Shown: positions 33,845 to 41,361 of the stretch, in pieces
Numbering within the stretch: the first letter of the stretch is position 1
How the letters are laid out: the number at the start of each line of letters is the position of its first letter
Source of the DNA: CALLMM01 sp964429855
GTDB lineage: Bacteria > Armatimonadota > Chthonomonadetes > Chthonomonadales > CAJBBX01
Length of the DNA: 64,000 nucleotides
Assembly: GCA_964429855.1 (NCBI GenBank)
Contig: CAYSDM010000021.1
Location: 1 to 64,000 of the forward strand
Direction of reading: 5' to 3'
Made by a program: the position numbers and the translations under genes
Notes under the pieces: generated by a model
The model's input: only the letters and a program-made list of their open reading frames with translations
Told to the model about the DNA's origin: nothing
Database searches by the model: none

Positions 33845-33871
33845 ACAGGGCAGGCGAACAGCCTGCCCTGT
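33845..33871. terminator. Bidirectional terminator between convergent genes
   Basis: An 11 bp perfect stem (33845-33855 with 33861-33871) with loop GAACA, then TCTGTTTAT on the plus strand. It has the same core (GGGCAGGC and complement) as the hairpin at 31343-31366. Confidence 0.85.
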
Positions 33872-33880
33872 TCTGTTTAT

Positions 33881-34612
33881 CTAGCGGGTTCGACGGCGGC
33901 GCAAAAGGAGGCATCCCGCCGTCAGTCCGGCTCCGAGGAGTGTCAAGCTTCCCGGCTCGGGAACGTAGTTGTCATGCAGCACTACCCGTCCCGGTCCGTT
34001 CTGCGCGTCTATCCAGGAGTTGCCGCCGTCAATGCTGAGTTCGACGAAGATATCGAAGAAGCTGTCAATGCGGAAGAGACCACCGGGCACCTCACGGATA
34101 GTCGTCACACCGAGAGAGGGCATGTCGGGGTCTTCGCGGATGATAAAGCCCGGAGGCAGCGTTCCGCCCGTTAAATTCATCTGCAGCATCTCGGTTTCAA
34201 ACCACTGTGTATCTTCGATCTCGTCGAGGAACCGGACGCGCACCCTTGGAACGACCTCTCCCGACATCAGGTTCGGGTAGAGCGTGTTTCCGACCTTCAC
34301 ATCAAAGATAAACCAGGAGCGGAAGGAGTGCTCGGTGTCGGGTTCGCCGGGACCGGGAGGCAGCGTACCTGCTTCGTGAATGATGTGGCGAATGTTGAAG
34401 ACCGAAATTCCGCCGATCTGAGGAATCAGAAAGTCCAGAGGATCGGGCTTGCGATACTCCGGCTGACAGAGCATGTTTTCCATTTGTACCGGTCCGGGAG
34501 GTAGATTGCGAGAGTCGCGAATAGCTCCCAGATGCAGTTGTGCGTTCGCGCCGCCGCTAATGGCCGCCGCGAAGAGAAGCGAAGCGAGAAGCGATCTGAC
34601 GAGTGACCTCAT
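33881..34612 (-). CDS. PEP-CTERM sorting-signal protein
   Basis: A 243-residue exported protein. A signal peptide (residues 1-24, ending GGANA-Q) and a C-terminal PEP-CTERM signal (VPEPGSLTLLGAGL, one membrane helix, then RRRRTR) mark it for exosortase-type processing and cell-surface attachment. The middle has proline-rich repeats (LPPGPVQ, LPPGPGE, LPPGF) and beta-rich sequence, function unknown. AAAGGAGGATG is placed well before the ATG. An exosortase gene is not in this window. Confidence 0.93.
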   Translation of the reverse strand: MRSLVRSLLASLLFAAAISGGANAQLHLGAIRDSRNLPPGPVQMENMLCQPEYRKPDPLDFLIPQIGGISVFNIRHIIHEAGTLPPGPGEPDTEHSFRSWFIFDVKVGNTLYPNLMSGEVVPRVRVRFLDEIEDTQWFETEMLQMNLTGGTLPPGFIIREDPDMPSLGVTTIREVPGGLFRIDSFFDIFVELSIDGGNSWIDAQNGPGRVVLHDNYVPEPGSLTLLGAGLTAGCLLLRRRRTR

Positions 34613-34801
34613 GGTTCATCCTCCTTTGAGATGAGCGGGCTATCCTGACCGTGTGAGTCTGCAAGGCTCACCAAGAGAGACGGGCGTGTGATCCAGGTGA
34701 AAGCGGCGGGTTGGTTTGAAAAGAGAGGAGTGCAATTTCTGTGCCACAAAGGCAGTCCGGAGGATTTCTACACAAAAAAATAAAAATGCAGGGAGAGAGG
34801 G

Positions 34802-34849
34802 TCAAAGAAAAACGGCTTTCAGCATGAGAAGACTGTGCTGAAAGCCGTT
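34802..34849 (-). terminator. Strong intrinsic terminator of tRNA-Pro
   Basis: A 14 bp perfect stem (34811-34824 with 34836-34849) with an 11-base loop, followed on the minus strand by TTTTTCTTT (34802-34812). It lies just past the CCA end of tRNA-Pro. Confidence 0.93.
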
Positions 34850-34853
34850 GGAA

Positions 34854-34930
34854 TGGTCGGGGTGGGGAGATTTGAACTCCCGACCTCACGGTCCCGAACC
34901 GTGCGCTCTACCAAGCTGAGCCACACCCCG
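34854..34930 (-). tRNA. tRNA-Pro (anticodon CGG), CCA encoded
   Basis: The minus strand forms a cloverleaf: acceptor stem CGGGGTG/CACCCCG, D arm, anticodon stem CACGG/CCGTG with loop TTCGGGA (anticodon CGG), and T arm GGGAG/CTCCC with TTCAAAT. The discriminator A is followed by an encoded CCA (34854-34856). A promoter and terminator flank it. Confidence 0.97.
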
Positions 34931-34942
34931 CGAAACCATCAT

Positions 34943-34972
34943 ACTATACTGCACGCGCAGAGCGTTTGTCAA
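34943..34972 (-). promoter_or_regulatory. Sigma70 promoter of tRNA-Pro
   Basis: On the minus strand TTGACA (34967-34972) and TATAGT (34943-34948) are 18 bp apart, about 12 bases before the tRNA. Confidence 0.8.
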
Positions 34973-34991
34973 GCGCGATGCATGAGGCTCT

Positions 34992-35531
34992 CTAACCGAT
35001 CAAGCCGCGTTCGGCAAGGTATTCGAGGATACGCTGAGTCGATTCTTCCACGGATTCGCGGTCGGTACGCACCTCGATTTCCGGCTGAAGCGGCGGCTCA
35101 TAGGGGTCGGAGACGCCGGTGAAGTTAGCGATCTCCCCGGCAATGGCTTTTTTGTAGAGTCCCTTCACATCCCGCTCCACCAGCGCGTCGAGGGCGGCGT
35201 TGGCGTAGACCTCCACAAAGGCGGCTCCCTCCTCCTGAATATGGGCGCGCACCTCGTCGCGAATCTCGCGATAGGGGGAGATGGCGGCGGTGATGGCGAT
35301 CACGCCGTTGCGCGCCAGCAGCCGCGCCACAAATCCGATCCGGCGGATGTTGGTATCGCGATCCTCTTTGGAGAATCCCAACCCTTTCGAGAGGTTGGTT
35401 CTCACTTCATCTCCGTCCAGCAGTTCGACCTTGTAGCCTCGCTCCCGGAATATCTCCACCAGCCGCTGAGAGATGGTGGATTTGCCTGCGCCCGACAGCC
35501 CGGTGAACCAGAGAATAAACCCTTTATGCAT
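34992..35531 (-). CDS. cysC: Adenylyl-sulfate kinase
   Basis: A 179-residue cytoplasmic kinase that turns APS into PAPS with ATP. The P-loop is GLSGAGKS (residues 11-18), the APS-binding region is LLDGDEVRTNLSKGLGFSKEDRDTN, and a lid helix follows, with the family ending near YEPPLQPE. The start MHKGFILWF at 35531 has AAAGGAG upstream. It is divergent from cysH, with a shared promoter region of overlapping boxes. It lacks the sulfate adenylyltransferase fusion seen in some homologues, and sulfate adenylyltransferase is not in the window. Confidence 0.95.
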   Translation of the reverse strand: MHKGFILWFTGLSGAGKSTISQRLVEIFRERGYKVELLDGDEVRTNLSKGLGFSKEDRDTNIRRIGFVARLLARNGVIAITAAISPYREIRDEVRAHIQEEGAAFVEVYANAALDALVERDVKGLYKKAIAGEIANFTGVSDPYEPPLQPEIEVRTDRESVEESTQRILEYLAERGLIG

Positions 35532-35551
35532 GACGACTCCTTTTTCGCTGC

Positions 35552-35581
35552 TTGACATTCCGGCGGGGATTATACTATAAT
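35552..35581 (+). promoter_or_regulatory. Sigma70 promoter of cysH
   Basis: Consensus TTGACA (35552-35557) and TATAAT (35576-35581) on the plus strand, 18 bp apart. It overlaps the cysC promoter on the opposite strand. The -10 box lies about 70 bases before the cysH start. Confidence 0.85.
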
Positions 35582-35598
35582 CCAATCAATACAGTCAA
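35569..35598 (-). promoter_or_regulatory. Sigma70 promoter of cysC
   Basis: On the minus strand TTGACT (35593-35598) and TATAAT (35569-35574) are 18 bp apart. Its -10 box ends one base from the -10 box of the cysH promoter, so the two cannot be bound by polymerase at the same time. Confidence 0.85.
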
Positions 35599-35649
35599 CT
35601 ATTAAGATGATCAAATTAGTCAGGATTATTTCAGGCAAGGGTGTCTATC

Positions 35650-36348
35650 ATGCATTCCGTCTTCACAGAGCCTCTGCATATCCTCAGTAACCGACTCGAA
35701 ACGGCGACGCCGGAGGAGATTCTCCGCTGGGCGTGGGAGACCTATGGAGAGGGCTTAACGATGGCGACCGCCTTCGGGGCGGAGGGCTGCGTTCTGCTGG
35801 CGATGCTGGCGCAGATCGCCCCGCAGATGCGGGTATTCAATCTGGAGACCGGCTATCAGTTCGCCGAGACTCTGGAGCTTCGCGAGCGGATTCGGGAGAA
35901 GTACGGGATTACGGTGGAGTATGTGCGTCCGGAGGAGACGGTGGAGGAGATGGAGGCGCGTTTCGGGGGACCGATCTACCGGACTCGCCCGGAGGAGTGC
36001 TGCCGTCTGCGGAAGATCGAGCCGCTCAAGCGCGCGCTTGCCGGACATACCGCCTGGATCAGCGCGATCAGACGCGATCAGACGCGGGATCGGGCGCAGG
36101 CAGCCATCGTCGAGCCGGATACGAAATTTGGACTGGTTAAGATCAGTCCGCTTGCCAACTGGAGCAAGCGCGAGGTCTGGAAATATATCTTCGATCACGA
36201 TGTGCCCTACAATCCTCTCCACGATCAGGGGTATCCGAGCATCGGCTGCGCCCCCTGTACGCGCCCGGTCATGGTCGGGCAGGATGAGCGCGCCGGACGC
36301 TGGGCTGGCTCCTCCCGCACCGAGTGCGGACTCCACTCCCGACCGTAG
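35650..36348 (+). CDS. cysH: Adenylyl-sulfate reductase, [4Fe-4S] type
   Basis: A 232-residue enzyme that reduces APS to sulfite in assimilatory sulfate reduction. Cysteines C117-C118 and C200-x2-C203 are the [4Fe-4S] ligands of the APS-type (CysH2) reductases, and the catalytic ECGLH motif is at 225-229 (C226). The PP-loop region is FAFGAEG-like (about 40-46). ATG 35650 is preferred; a GTG nine bases earlier is also in frame but lies nearer to AAGGG. It is divergent from cysC. With cysC also present, both APS and PAPS are made; PAPS may serve other sulfations. Confidence 0.94.
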   Translation: MHSVFTEPLHILSNRLETATPEEILRWAWETYGEGLTMATAFGAEGCVLLAMLAQIAPQMRVFNLETGYQFAETLELRERIREKYGITVEYVRPEETVEEMEARFGGPIYRTRPEECCRLRKIEPLKRALAGHTAWISAIRRDQTRDRAQAAIVEPDTKFGLVKISPLANWSKREVWKYIFDHDVPYNPLHDQGYPSIGCAPCTRPVMVGQDERAGRWAGSSRTECGLHSRP

Positions 36349-36413
36349 CCGCCGGTAGGATTTCACCCGGTTCTGCGCGAACGTCTTCTTGATCTGATTC
36401 GGGAGGCGTTTCG

Positions 36414-37148
36414 ATGACCGAGTGGTGGCAGGAGTTTTTTCTATCGGGATGCTACACGCTGCTGGAGGAGATACCTCCTGAACGCAGCGATGCGCAGACG
36501 GCCTTTATGGAGCAGGCGCTTGCGCTGGAGGCAGGCGCGCTCCTGCTGGATGTCGCCTGCGGAATAGGTCGCCACAGCCGCCGATTCGCCGCGCGCGGCT
36601 TTCGCGTAATCGGTCTGGACTACACCCCTTCCTATCTGCTGCGCGCTCGCGCAGAGAGCGAATTCCTTCCCCTTTGCCTGGTTCGCGGCGATATGCGCCG
36701 CCTCCCCTTCCCTTCCGCCGTGTTCGACGGGGCGATCAATGTGTTCACCTCCTTCGGCTACTTTGAGAGCGACGCGGAGAATGCCGACGTGATTGGCGAG
36801 ATCGGGCGCGTGCTGCGTTCGGGCGGGGTCTTTCTGCTGGATACGATTCACCGCGACGGTCTGATACGACGATTTCAGGAGGATCGCTGGCATGAGATCA
36901 CGGGCGGCTATCTGCTGGAGCGAACGCGCTGGGATTCGCGTTCGGGCAGGACGCCGACAGAGTGGACGTTTCTGCGCGGCGGCGAGACGCGCGCCTTCTC
37001 CGTCAATGTCCGCGCCTATACCTGCCCTGAGGTAACCGGCATGATGGAGGCAGCGGGAATGCGGGTGGAGGAGGTCTGGGGAGACTGGGAGGGAGGCGAA
37101 CTGGGACTGGAGAGCCGCCGCCTGATTGTGAAGGCAAGAAAAGTATAG
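36414..37148 (+). CDS. SAM-dependent methyltransferase, class I
   Basis: A 244-residue protein with the methyltransferase domain (about residues 38-160): motif I LLDVACGIGRHSRRFA (about 43-58), then FRVIGLDYTPSYL, VRGDMRRLPFPSAVFDGAINVF and GEIGRVLRSGGVFLLDT. It is typical of small-molecule methyltransferases of unknown substrate. GGGAGGCG precedes the ATG. The gene follows cysH by 66 bases and precedes the HAF lipoprotein by 11; the order suggests a run but no common role is seen. Confidence 0.88.
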   Translation: MTEWWQEFFLSGCYTLLEEIPPERSDAQTAFMEQALALEAGALLLDVACGIGRHSRRFAARGFRVIGLDYTPSYLLRARAESEFLPLCLVRGDMRRLPFPSAVFDGAINVFTSFGYFESDAENADVIGEIGRVLRSGGVFLLDTIHRDGLIRRFQEDRWHEITGGYLLERTRWDSRSGRTPTEWTFLRGGETRAFSVNVRAYTCPEVTGMMEAAGMRVEEVWGDWEGGELGLESRRLIVKARKV

Positions 37149-37158
37149 AGGAGAGTGT

Positions 37159-38298
37159 ATGAAACGAGTATCCTTCTGTCGTTGGATGATGACGGTTCTG
37201 GCGTCACTGGCTCTGGCGGGGTGTCAGTCTTCCTCTGCGCCGCCGTCATCTCCGGGGAGAGGCGGGCCGCCGGAGAGCAAAAAGCCGGAAGGCGCGCCGA
37301 CGGACCGAGCCGAGCCGATGCGATTTGCGATCACCGATCTGGGACCGCTGATGCCGTCGGACAGCGGGGAAGGGGATTCCATCGCCCTCAATGATCGGGG
37401 ACAGGCGGCATTTCGGACGAAGACGCTGAGCGGGCAGTGGCGTGTCTGCTTGTGGGAGAACGGAACACTGACCGAACTCAAGGAATTAGAGGGCGAGCGA
37501 AGCGAGGCGTATGCGCTCTCCAATGACGGGAAGGTGGTCGGCGCGGCGGATCGGAAAGAGGGGATGCGGCGCGGTTTTCTGTACGAGTCCGGAAAGGCGA
37601 CCTTTTTCCCCTCCGATCCCGATGGAGGCGGTTTGACCTCCGGGATCAACGCGCATGGAGAGGTGATCGGCGCGGAGATGGGGACGGAGTCGGATATGCA
37701 GGCTTTTCTATGGAAGGCGGGAAAGACGACTCTCCTGAAGCCGGGAGGCAAAACCAGCATCGCGCAGGGAATCAATGATGACGGGAAGGTTGTCGGGGCG
37801 ATCTATGACGCGGAGGGGCGCAGGCAGGCGTTCGTCTGGGAGAAGGGCAAGACGACCCTGCTGACCGGACTGGATGGGGAGAAAGGCAGCCACGCCTACG
37901 CGATTGATCCATCCGGAGTGATCGTCGGGCGCGGCGATACGAAGGAGAAAGATGGCGAGGGCAGCCGGGTTCATCGGGCGGTGATGTGGAAAGACGGGCA
38001 GGCGGTGGACCTGGGCGCGCTGCCGAAGTATCCGTTCAGCGTCGCCTACGCGATCAACGGCGGAGGGTGGATTGTCGGAGCCTCTATTGAAGTGCCTGCC
38101 GATATGCCGCCGACCGATTCCCGCGCCATCCTCTATCAGAACGGCAGGCTGTATGATCTGAACACCCTGATCCCTGCCGACTCCGGCTGGACACTGTATG
38201 ATGCGAAGGGGATCAACAGCGGCGGGATGATTGTCGGCACAGGCAGACGGAAAGGCGCGCCGGAGCTTCGCGCCTATCTGCTGGTCCCGAAGCCGTAG
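37159..38298 (+). CDS. HAF-repeat lipoprotein
   Basis: A 379-residue exported lipoprotein. The lipobox is LALAGC (residues 16-21, C21 lipidated), after a positively charged start. A disordered Pro/Ser/Glu linker (22-50) leads to a beta-propeller-like region of HAF repeats, with units such as YALSNDGKVVGAA, GINAHGEVIGAEM, GINDDGKVVGAIYD and AINGGGWIVGASI at about 45-residue spacing. HAF proteins are extracellular and of unknown role. GGAGAG precedes the ATG. The methyltransferase gene lies 10 bases upstream. Confidence 0.9.
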   Translation: MKRVSFCRWMMTVLASLALAGCQSSSAPPSSPGRGGPPESKKPEGAPTDRAEPMRFAITDLGPLMPSDSGEGDSIALNDRGQAAFRTKTLSGQWRVCLWENGTLTELKELEGERSEAYALSNDGKVVGAADRKEGMRRGFLYESGKATFFPSDPDGGGLTSGINAHGEVIGAEMGTESDMQAFLWKAGKTTLLKPGGKTSIAQGINDDGKVVGAIYDAEGRRQAFVWEKGKTTLLTGLDGEKGSHAYAIDPSGVIVGRGDTKEKDGEGSRVHRAVMWKDGQAVDLGALPKYPFSVAYAINGGGWIVGASIEVPADMPPTDSRAILYQNGRLYDLNTLIPADSGWTLYDAKGINSGGMIVGTGRRKGAPELRAYLLVPKP

Positions 38299-38422
38299 CG
38301 GGCGGCGGCAGGATTTGCCGGAGCGCGCGCGGAAAACCGTTTTCGATCCGAGGGCGCGCCGGAATCTCCGGTCGCCCTATCAGCGCGCAAGACGCGCCTA
38401 TCATGTTCGCGAGGAAGAGAAG

Positions 38423-40069
38423 ATGAGCGATAACCGATATGTGATCGGCGTGGATGTGGGGACGGGAAGCGCCCGCGCCGGGATTTTTGATCTGAATGGG
38501 AAGATGCTGGCGTCGGCGGTCGAACCGATTCAGATGTGGAAGCCCAAACCGGACTATGCGGAGCAGTCTTCCGGGAATATCTGGCGCGCGGTGTGCCGGG
38601 TGGCGCGCGCCTGCCGGGAGGAGGCGGGGATCGCACCGGAGGCGGTCGCCGGGATCAGCTATGACGCGACCTGTTCGCTGGTGGCGCTGGGGCGAGACGG
38701 CGCGCCGATTCCGGTGAACGATGAGGGGGCGGCAGAGCGCAACATCATCGTCTGGATGGATCATCGGGCGATTGCGGAGACGGAGGAGATAAACGCGGGC
38801 GGGTACGAGGTGTTGAAGTATGTCGGCGGTCGGCTTTCGCCGGAGATGGAGACGCCGAAACTGAAGTGGCTGAAGACCCACCTGCCGCAGACATGGGAGA
38901 AGGCGGTCAAGTTTTTTGATCTGGCGGACTATCTGACCTGGCGTTCGTCCGGGGTGGACGCGCGCAGCCTCTGCACGGTCGTCTGCAAGTGGACCTATCT
39001 GGGACATGCGGGCGAGCGCGGGGCGTGGGATCGAAACTACTTTGAGCGGATCGGATTGAACGACCTGTTCGACGGCGGAAAAGTGGTGGAGGATGTGCGC
39101 CCGATGGGGAGCCGCCTGGGCGGTCTGACGGCGGTTTCGGCGGAGGAACTGGGCTTGACGACCGGCTGCGCCGTCGGAGTGGGGATTATTGACGCGCACG
39201 CGGGCGGTCTGGGACTGCTTGGAGCCGCCTGGGAGGGCAAGCGCGAGCCGAATCTGGACGACTTTGAGTACGCGCTGGCGTTCATTGGCGGCACCTCCAA
39301 CTGCCTGATGGCGGTCTCCCGACAGATGCGTTTTATTGACGGGGTCTGGGGACCCTACTTCGGGGCGATGGTTCCGGGAATGTGGCTGAATGAGGGCGGG
39401 CAGACGACGGCGGGCAGCGCGATTGACCACGTGATCGCCGACCACGCCAACGCTTCCGCGCTGACCGCCGCCGCAAAACGCCGCCGCAAAACGGTCTATG
39501 AACTGCTGAATGAGGAGATCGCGCGGCTTCAGGAGGAGCAGGGCAAAGGACCGGAGATCGTCAAAGATATTCATATTCTCCCGGACTTCCTGGGAAACCG
39601 TTCACCGAAGGGCGATCCGCACTATCGGGGAATCTATGACGGGCTGAATCTGGATGAGACGATCACCTCGCACGCGCTGCGCTACTATGCGACGCTGCAG
39701 GCGGTCGCCTACGGCATTCGGGACAACATCGAGGCGCTGAATCGGGCGGGCTACCGGATTCGCCGCATGTATGTGACCGGGGGCGGGACGAAGAACCCGC
39801 TGTGGCTGCAGGAGCACGCCGATGCGACGGGCTGTGCGATTCTGCTTCCCAAGGAGCCGGAGGCGGTGCTGCTGGGAGCGGGAGTGCTGGCGGCGACGGC
39901 GGCGGGGCTGTATCCCGACATCTATACGGCGATGCAGGGGATGAGCGGCTCCGGCGCGACGATCAAACCGCGCAAAGAGACGGCGGCGTATCACCGAACG
40001 AAGTTCCGTCTGTTCCAGGAGATGTATCGAGAACAGAGACGGCGGCGGGAGGCAATGGCGCGATTTTAA
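38423..40069 (+). CDS. FGGY-family carbohydrate kinase (ribulokinase-like)
   Basis: A 548-residue ATP-dependent sugar kinase with two ASKHA domains. The N-terminal phosphate motif is VIGVDVGTGSARAGIFD (residues 7-23), the sugar-binding loop includes NIIVWMDHRA, and the C-terminal ATP motif is VTGGGTKNPLWLQE (about 449-462). It is longer than xylulokinases and nearest to ribulokinase (AraB-like) or D-ribulose kinases, but the exact pentulose is not determined. A DEGAAERNIIVWMDHRA motif fits FGGY kinases with an extended loop. GAGGAAGAGA precedes the ATG at 38423. No isomerase or transporter gene is adjacent. Confidence 0.9.
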   Translation: MSDNRYVIGVDVGTGSARAGIFDLNGKMLASAVEPIQMWKPKPDYAEQSSGNIWRAVCRVARACREEAGIAPEAVAGISYDATCSLVALGRDGAPIPVNDEGAAERNIIVWMDHRAIAETEEINAGGYEVLKYVGGRLSPEMETPKLKWLKTHLPQTWEKAVKFFDLADYLTWRSSGVDARSLCTVVCKWTYLGHAGERGAWDRNYFERIGLNDLFDGGKVVEDVRPMGSRLGGLTAVSAEELGLTTGCAVGVGIIDAHAGGLGLLGAAWEGKREPNLDDFEYALAFIGGTSNCLMAVSRQMRFIDGVWGPYFGAMVPGMWLNEGGQTTAGSAIDHVIADHANASALTAAAKRRRKTVYELLNEEIARLQEEQGKGPEIVKDIHILPDFLGNRSPKGDPHYRGIYDGLNLDETITSHALRYYATLQAVAYGIRDNIEALNRAGYRIRRMYVTGGGTKNPLWLQEHADATGCAILLPKEPEAVLLGAGVLAATAAGLYPDIYTAMQGMSGSGATIKPRKETAAYHRTKFRLFQEMYREQRRRREAMARF

Positions 40070-40134
40070 CGAAACCGACCAGAAGCCGCCTCAGTAGTCA
40101 TCCTGTTCGTTATTTTTTCGGGAGGATGACCGAG

Positions 40135-40458
40135 GTGACACGACGTTTCGTATGGTTGGGACTCCTGGCGATGACGCTGTGCCTGGCGGGCGCTGTCGCG
40201 CCGACCAACGCGCTGCCGGTTCAGAAAGCCAGACAGGTTACGGTGACCGGGTTTCCGCAGGGCGTGACTGCGAAGGGCAACCGGTTCGAGATCGTGACGG
40301 ATGAGAAGAAGGTCTATCAGGTGGATGCTTCGAAAGCCAGAACGCGCTACAAAGGCAAATTTACGAAGGTGAAATGGGGCGATCAATTGACGGTGACGGG
40401 AATGCTGAAAGGCGAGAAACTGACCGCCACGCAGATCACGGTTCGCCAGCGTCAATAG
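40135..40458 (+). CDS. Small secreted protein, paralogue of its neighbour
   Basis: A 107-residue exported protein beginning with a GTG that is set by GGGAGG 9 bases upstream; an ATG at 40126 is only one base from that site and is less likely. A signal peptide (to about residue 27, PTNA-L) is followed by a beta-rich domain resembling OB or SH3-type folds, with YQVDASKARTRYKGKFTKV and KWGDQLTVTG. The next gene encodes a clear paralogue. It is probably a periplasmic binding or stress protein, function unknown. Confidence 0.75.
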   Translation: MTRRFVWLGLLAMTLCLAGAVAPTNALPVQKARQVTVTGFPQGVTAKGNRFEIVTDEKKVYQVDASKARTRYKGKFTKVKWGDQLTVTGMLKGEKLTATQITVRQRQ

Positions 40459-40480
40459 CGTTTCACCGGGAGGGGAGCCA

Positions 40481-40864
40481 GTGAATCGAATCCGATGGAT
40501 ATTTCTTGGTCTTCTGTTAGCGGCGCTGACGCCGGGACTGCCTGCCGCCTCTCAGCCTGCGAGGCAAAAGAAGCCAGAGGTGCGCATGATGACCACCTCC
40601 GGGACGGTGAAGGAGGTGAAAGGCAGCCGGTTCGTCATCACAAAGATTAACTCGGAATCGACCGTAGACGCCTCGAAAACCCGCCCGCGCTATAAAGGCA
40701 AGTTCGCGACGGTGCAGAAGGGGGATTTTGTGACGGTCTACGGCAGGCAGATGCATCGGGGGATCGTGCTTGCGACAACCGTGACCATTGAGAGCCGCAA
40801 GGGCGAAAAAGCGCCGCGGAAGCCGACGATCAATAAGATGGACCGTATGGGACCGGGGCGTTAA
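40481..40864 (+). CDS. Small secreted protein, tandem paralogue
   Basis: A 127-residue exported protein starting at GTG with GGGAGGGGAG 5 bases upstream. The signal peptide ends near residue 24. The body repeats the design of the preceding protein: STVDASKTRPRYKGKFATV and KGDFVTVYGRQM. The two genes are 22 bases apart and share a terminator. The extra C-terminal tail is rich in Lys, Arg and Met (RKPTINKMDRMGPGR). Function unknown. Confidence 0.78.
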   Translation: MNRIRWIFLGLLLAALTPGLPAASQPARQKKPEVRMMTTSGTVKEVKGSRFVITKINSESTVDASKTRPRYKGKFATVQKGDFVTVYGRQMHRGIVLATTVTIESRKGEKAPRKPTINKMDRMGPGR

Positions 40865-40892
40865 TACCGGCGAAACCGAGGTTGGGAAACGT

Positions 40893-40939
40893 CCGCCAGC
40901 GCACATTCGTAAGATGTGCGCTGGCGGCTTGTGTTTTTA
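40893..40939 (+). terminator. Strong intrinsic terminator of the paralogue pair
   Basis: A 14 bp perfect stem (40893-40906 with 40914-40927), loop TCGTAAG, then CTTGTGTTTTTAT. Confidence 0.92.
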
Positions 40940-41040
40940 TAGTAAACATCATTCTGTCTATCAGTAGTAAAACGTCGGTGGAGAGGGATAATATATGAGG
41001 GTGAATAGTAGACATTAATACAGTTAAGGCGGAATGATCG

Positions 41041-41361
41041 GTGAAAACAGCGGTGACGCATTCGGTCTGGAATGTGCGGGAGCGCCTGGAAGAGAACTTC
41101 CGGCGGGTGGAGGCGCTGCTGCGAGAGATGGAGACGGCAGACGATCCGAAGATGCGTCTGGCGGCTGCCGCCGAACTGCGTCAGCATATCGCGCTGGCGC
41201 AGAAGACCCTGGAGACGGCAGCGCGCGCCGAGGCGGTGCAGGCGTTTGAAGAGACGGTGCTGGCGGCGCTGGAAGCCGCCAGCGTGACGGTGCGGCGTAA
41301 GGTGATAGATGTTTTAAATGAAAGAGCAGATTCTGCGGGACTTTTGCATCCGGCTGAATAG
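41041..41361 (+). CDS. Possible terminase small subunit-like protein
   Basis: A 106-residue protein that overlaps the start of the large terminase gene by 44 bases in another frame. It is almost all helical and charged (RLEENFRRVEALLREMETADDPKMRLAAAAEL), fitting a coiled coil or helical bundle. Small terminase subunits are in this position and of this size, but the helix-turn-helix that many have is not obvious. The start is a GTG with only a weak GGCGG upstream. The call rests on gene order. Confidence 0.5.
   Translation: MKTAVTHSVWNVRERLEENFRRVEALLREMETADDPKMRLAAAAELRQHIALAQKTLETAARAEAVQAFEETVLAALEAASVTVRRKVIDVLNERADSAGLLHPAE

Noticed and set aside
34668..34889. 73-codon minus-strand frame
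   Set aside because: It covers the tRNA-Pro terminator and part of the tRNA-Pro gene, so it is not coding.
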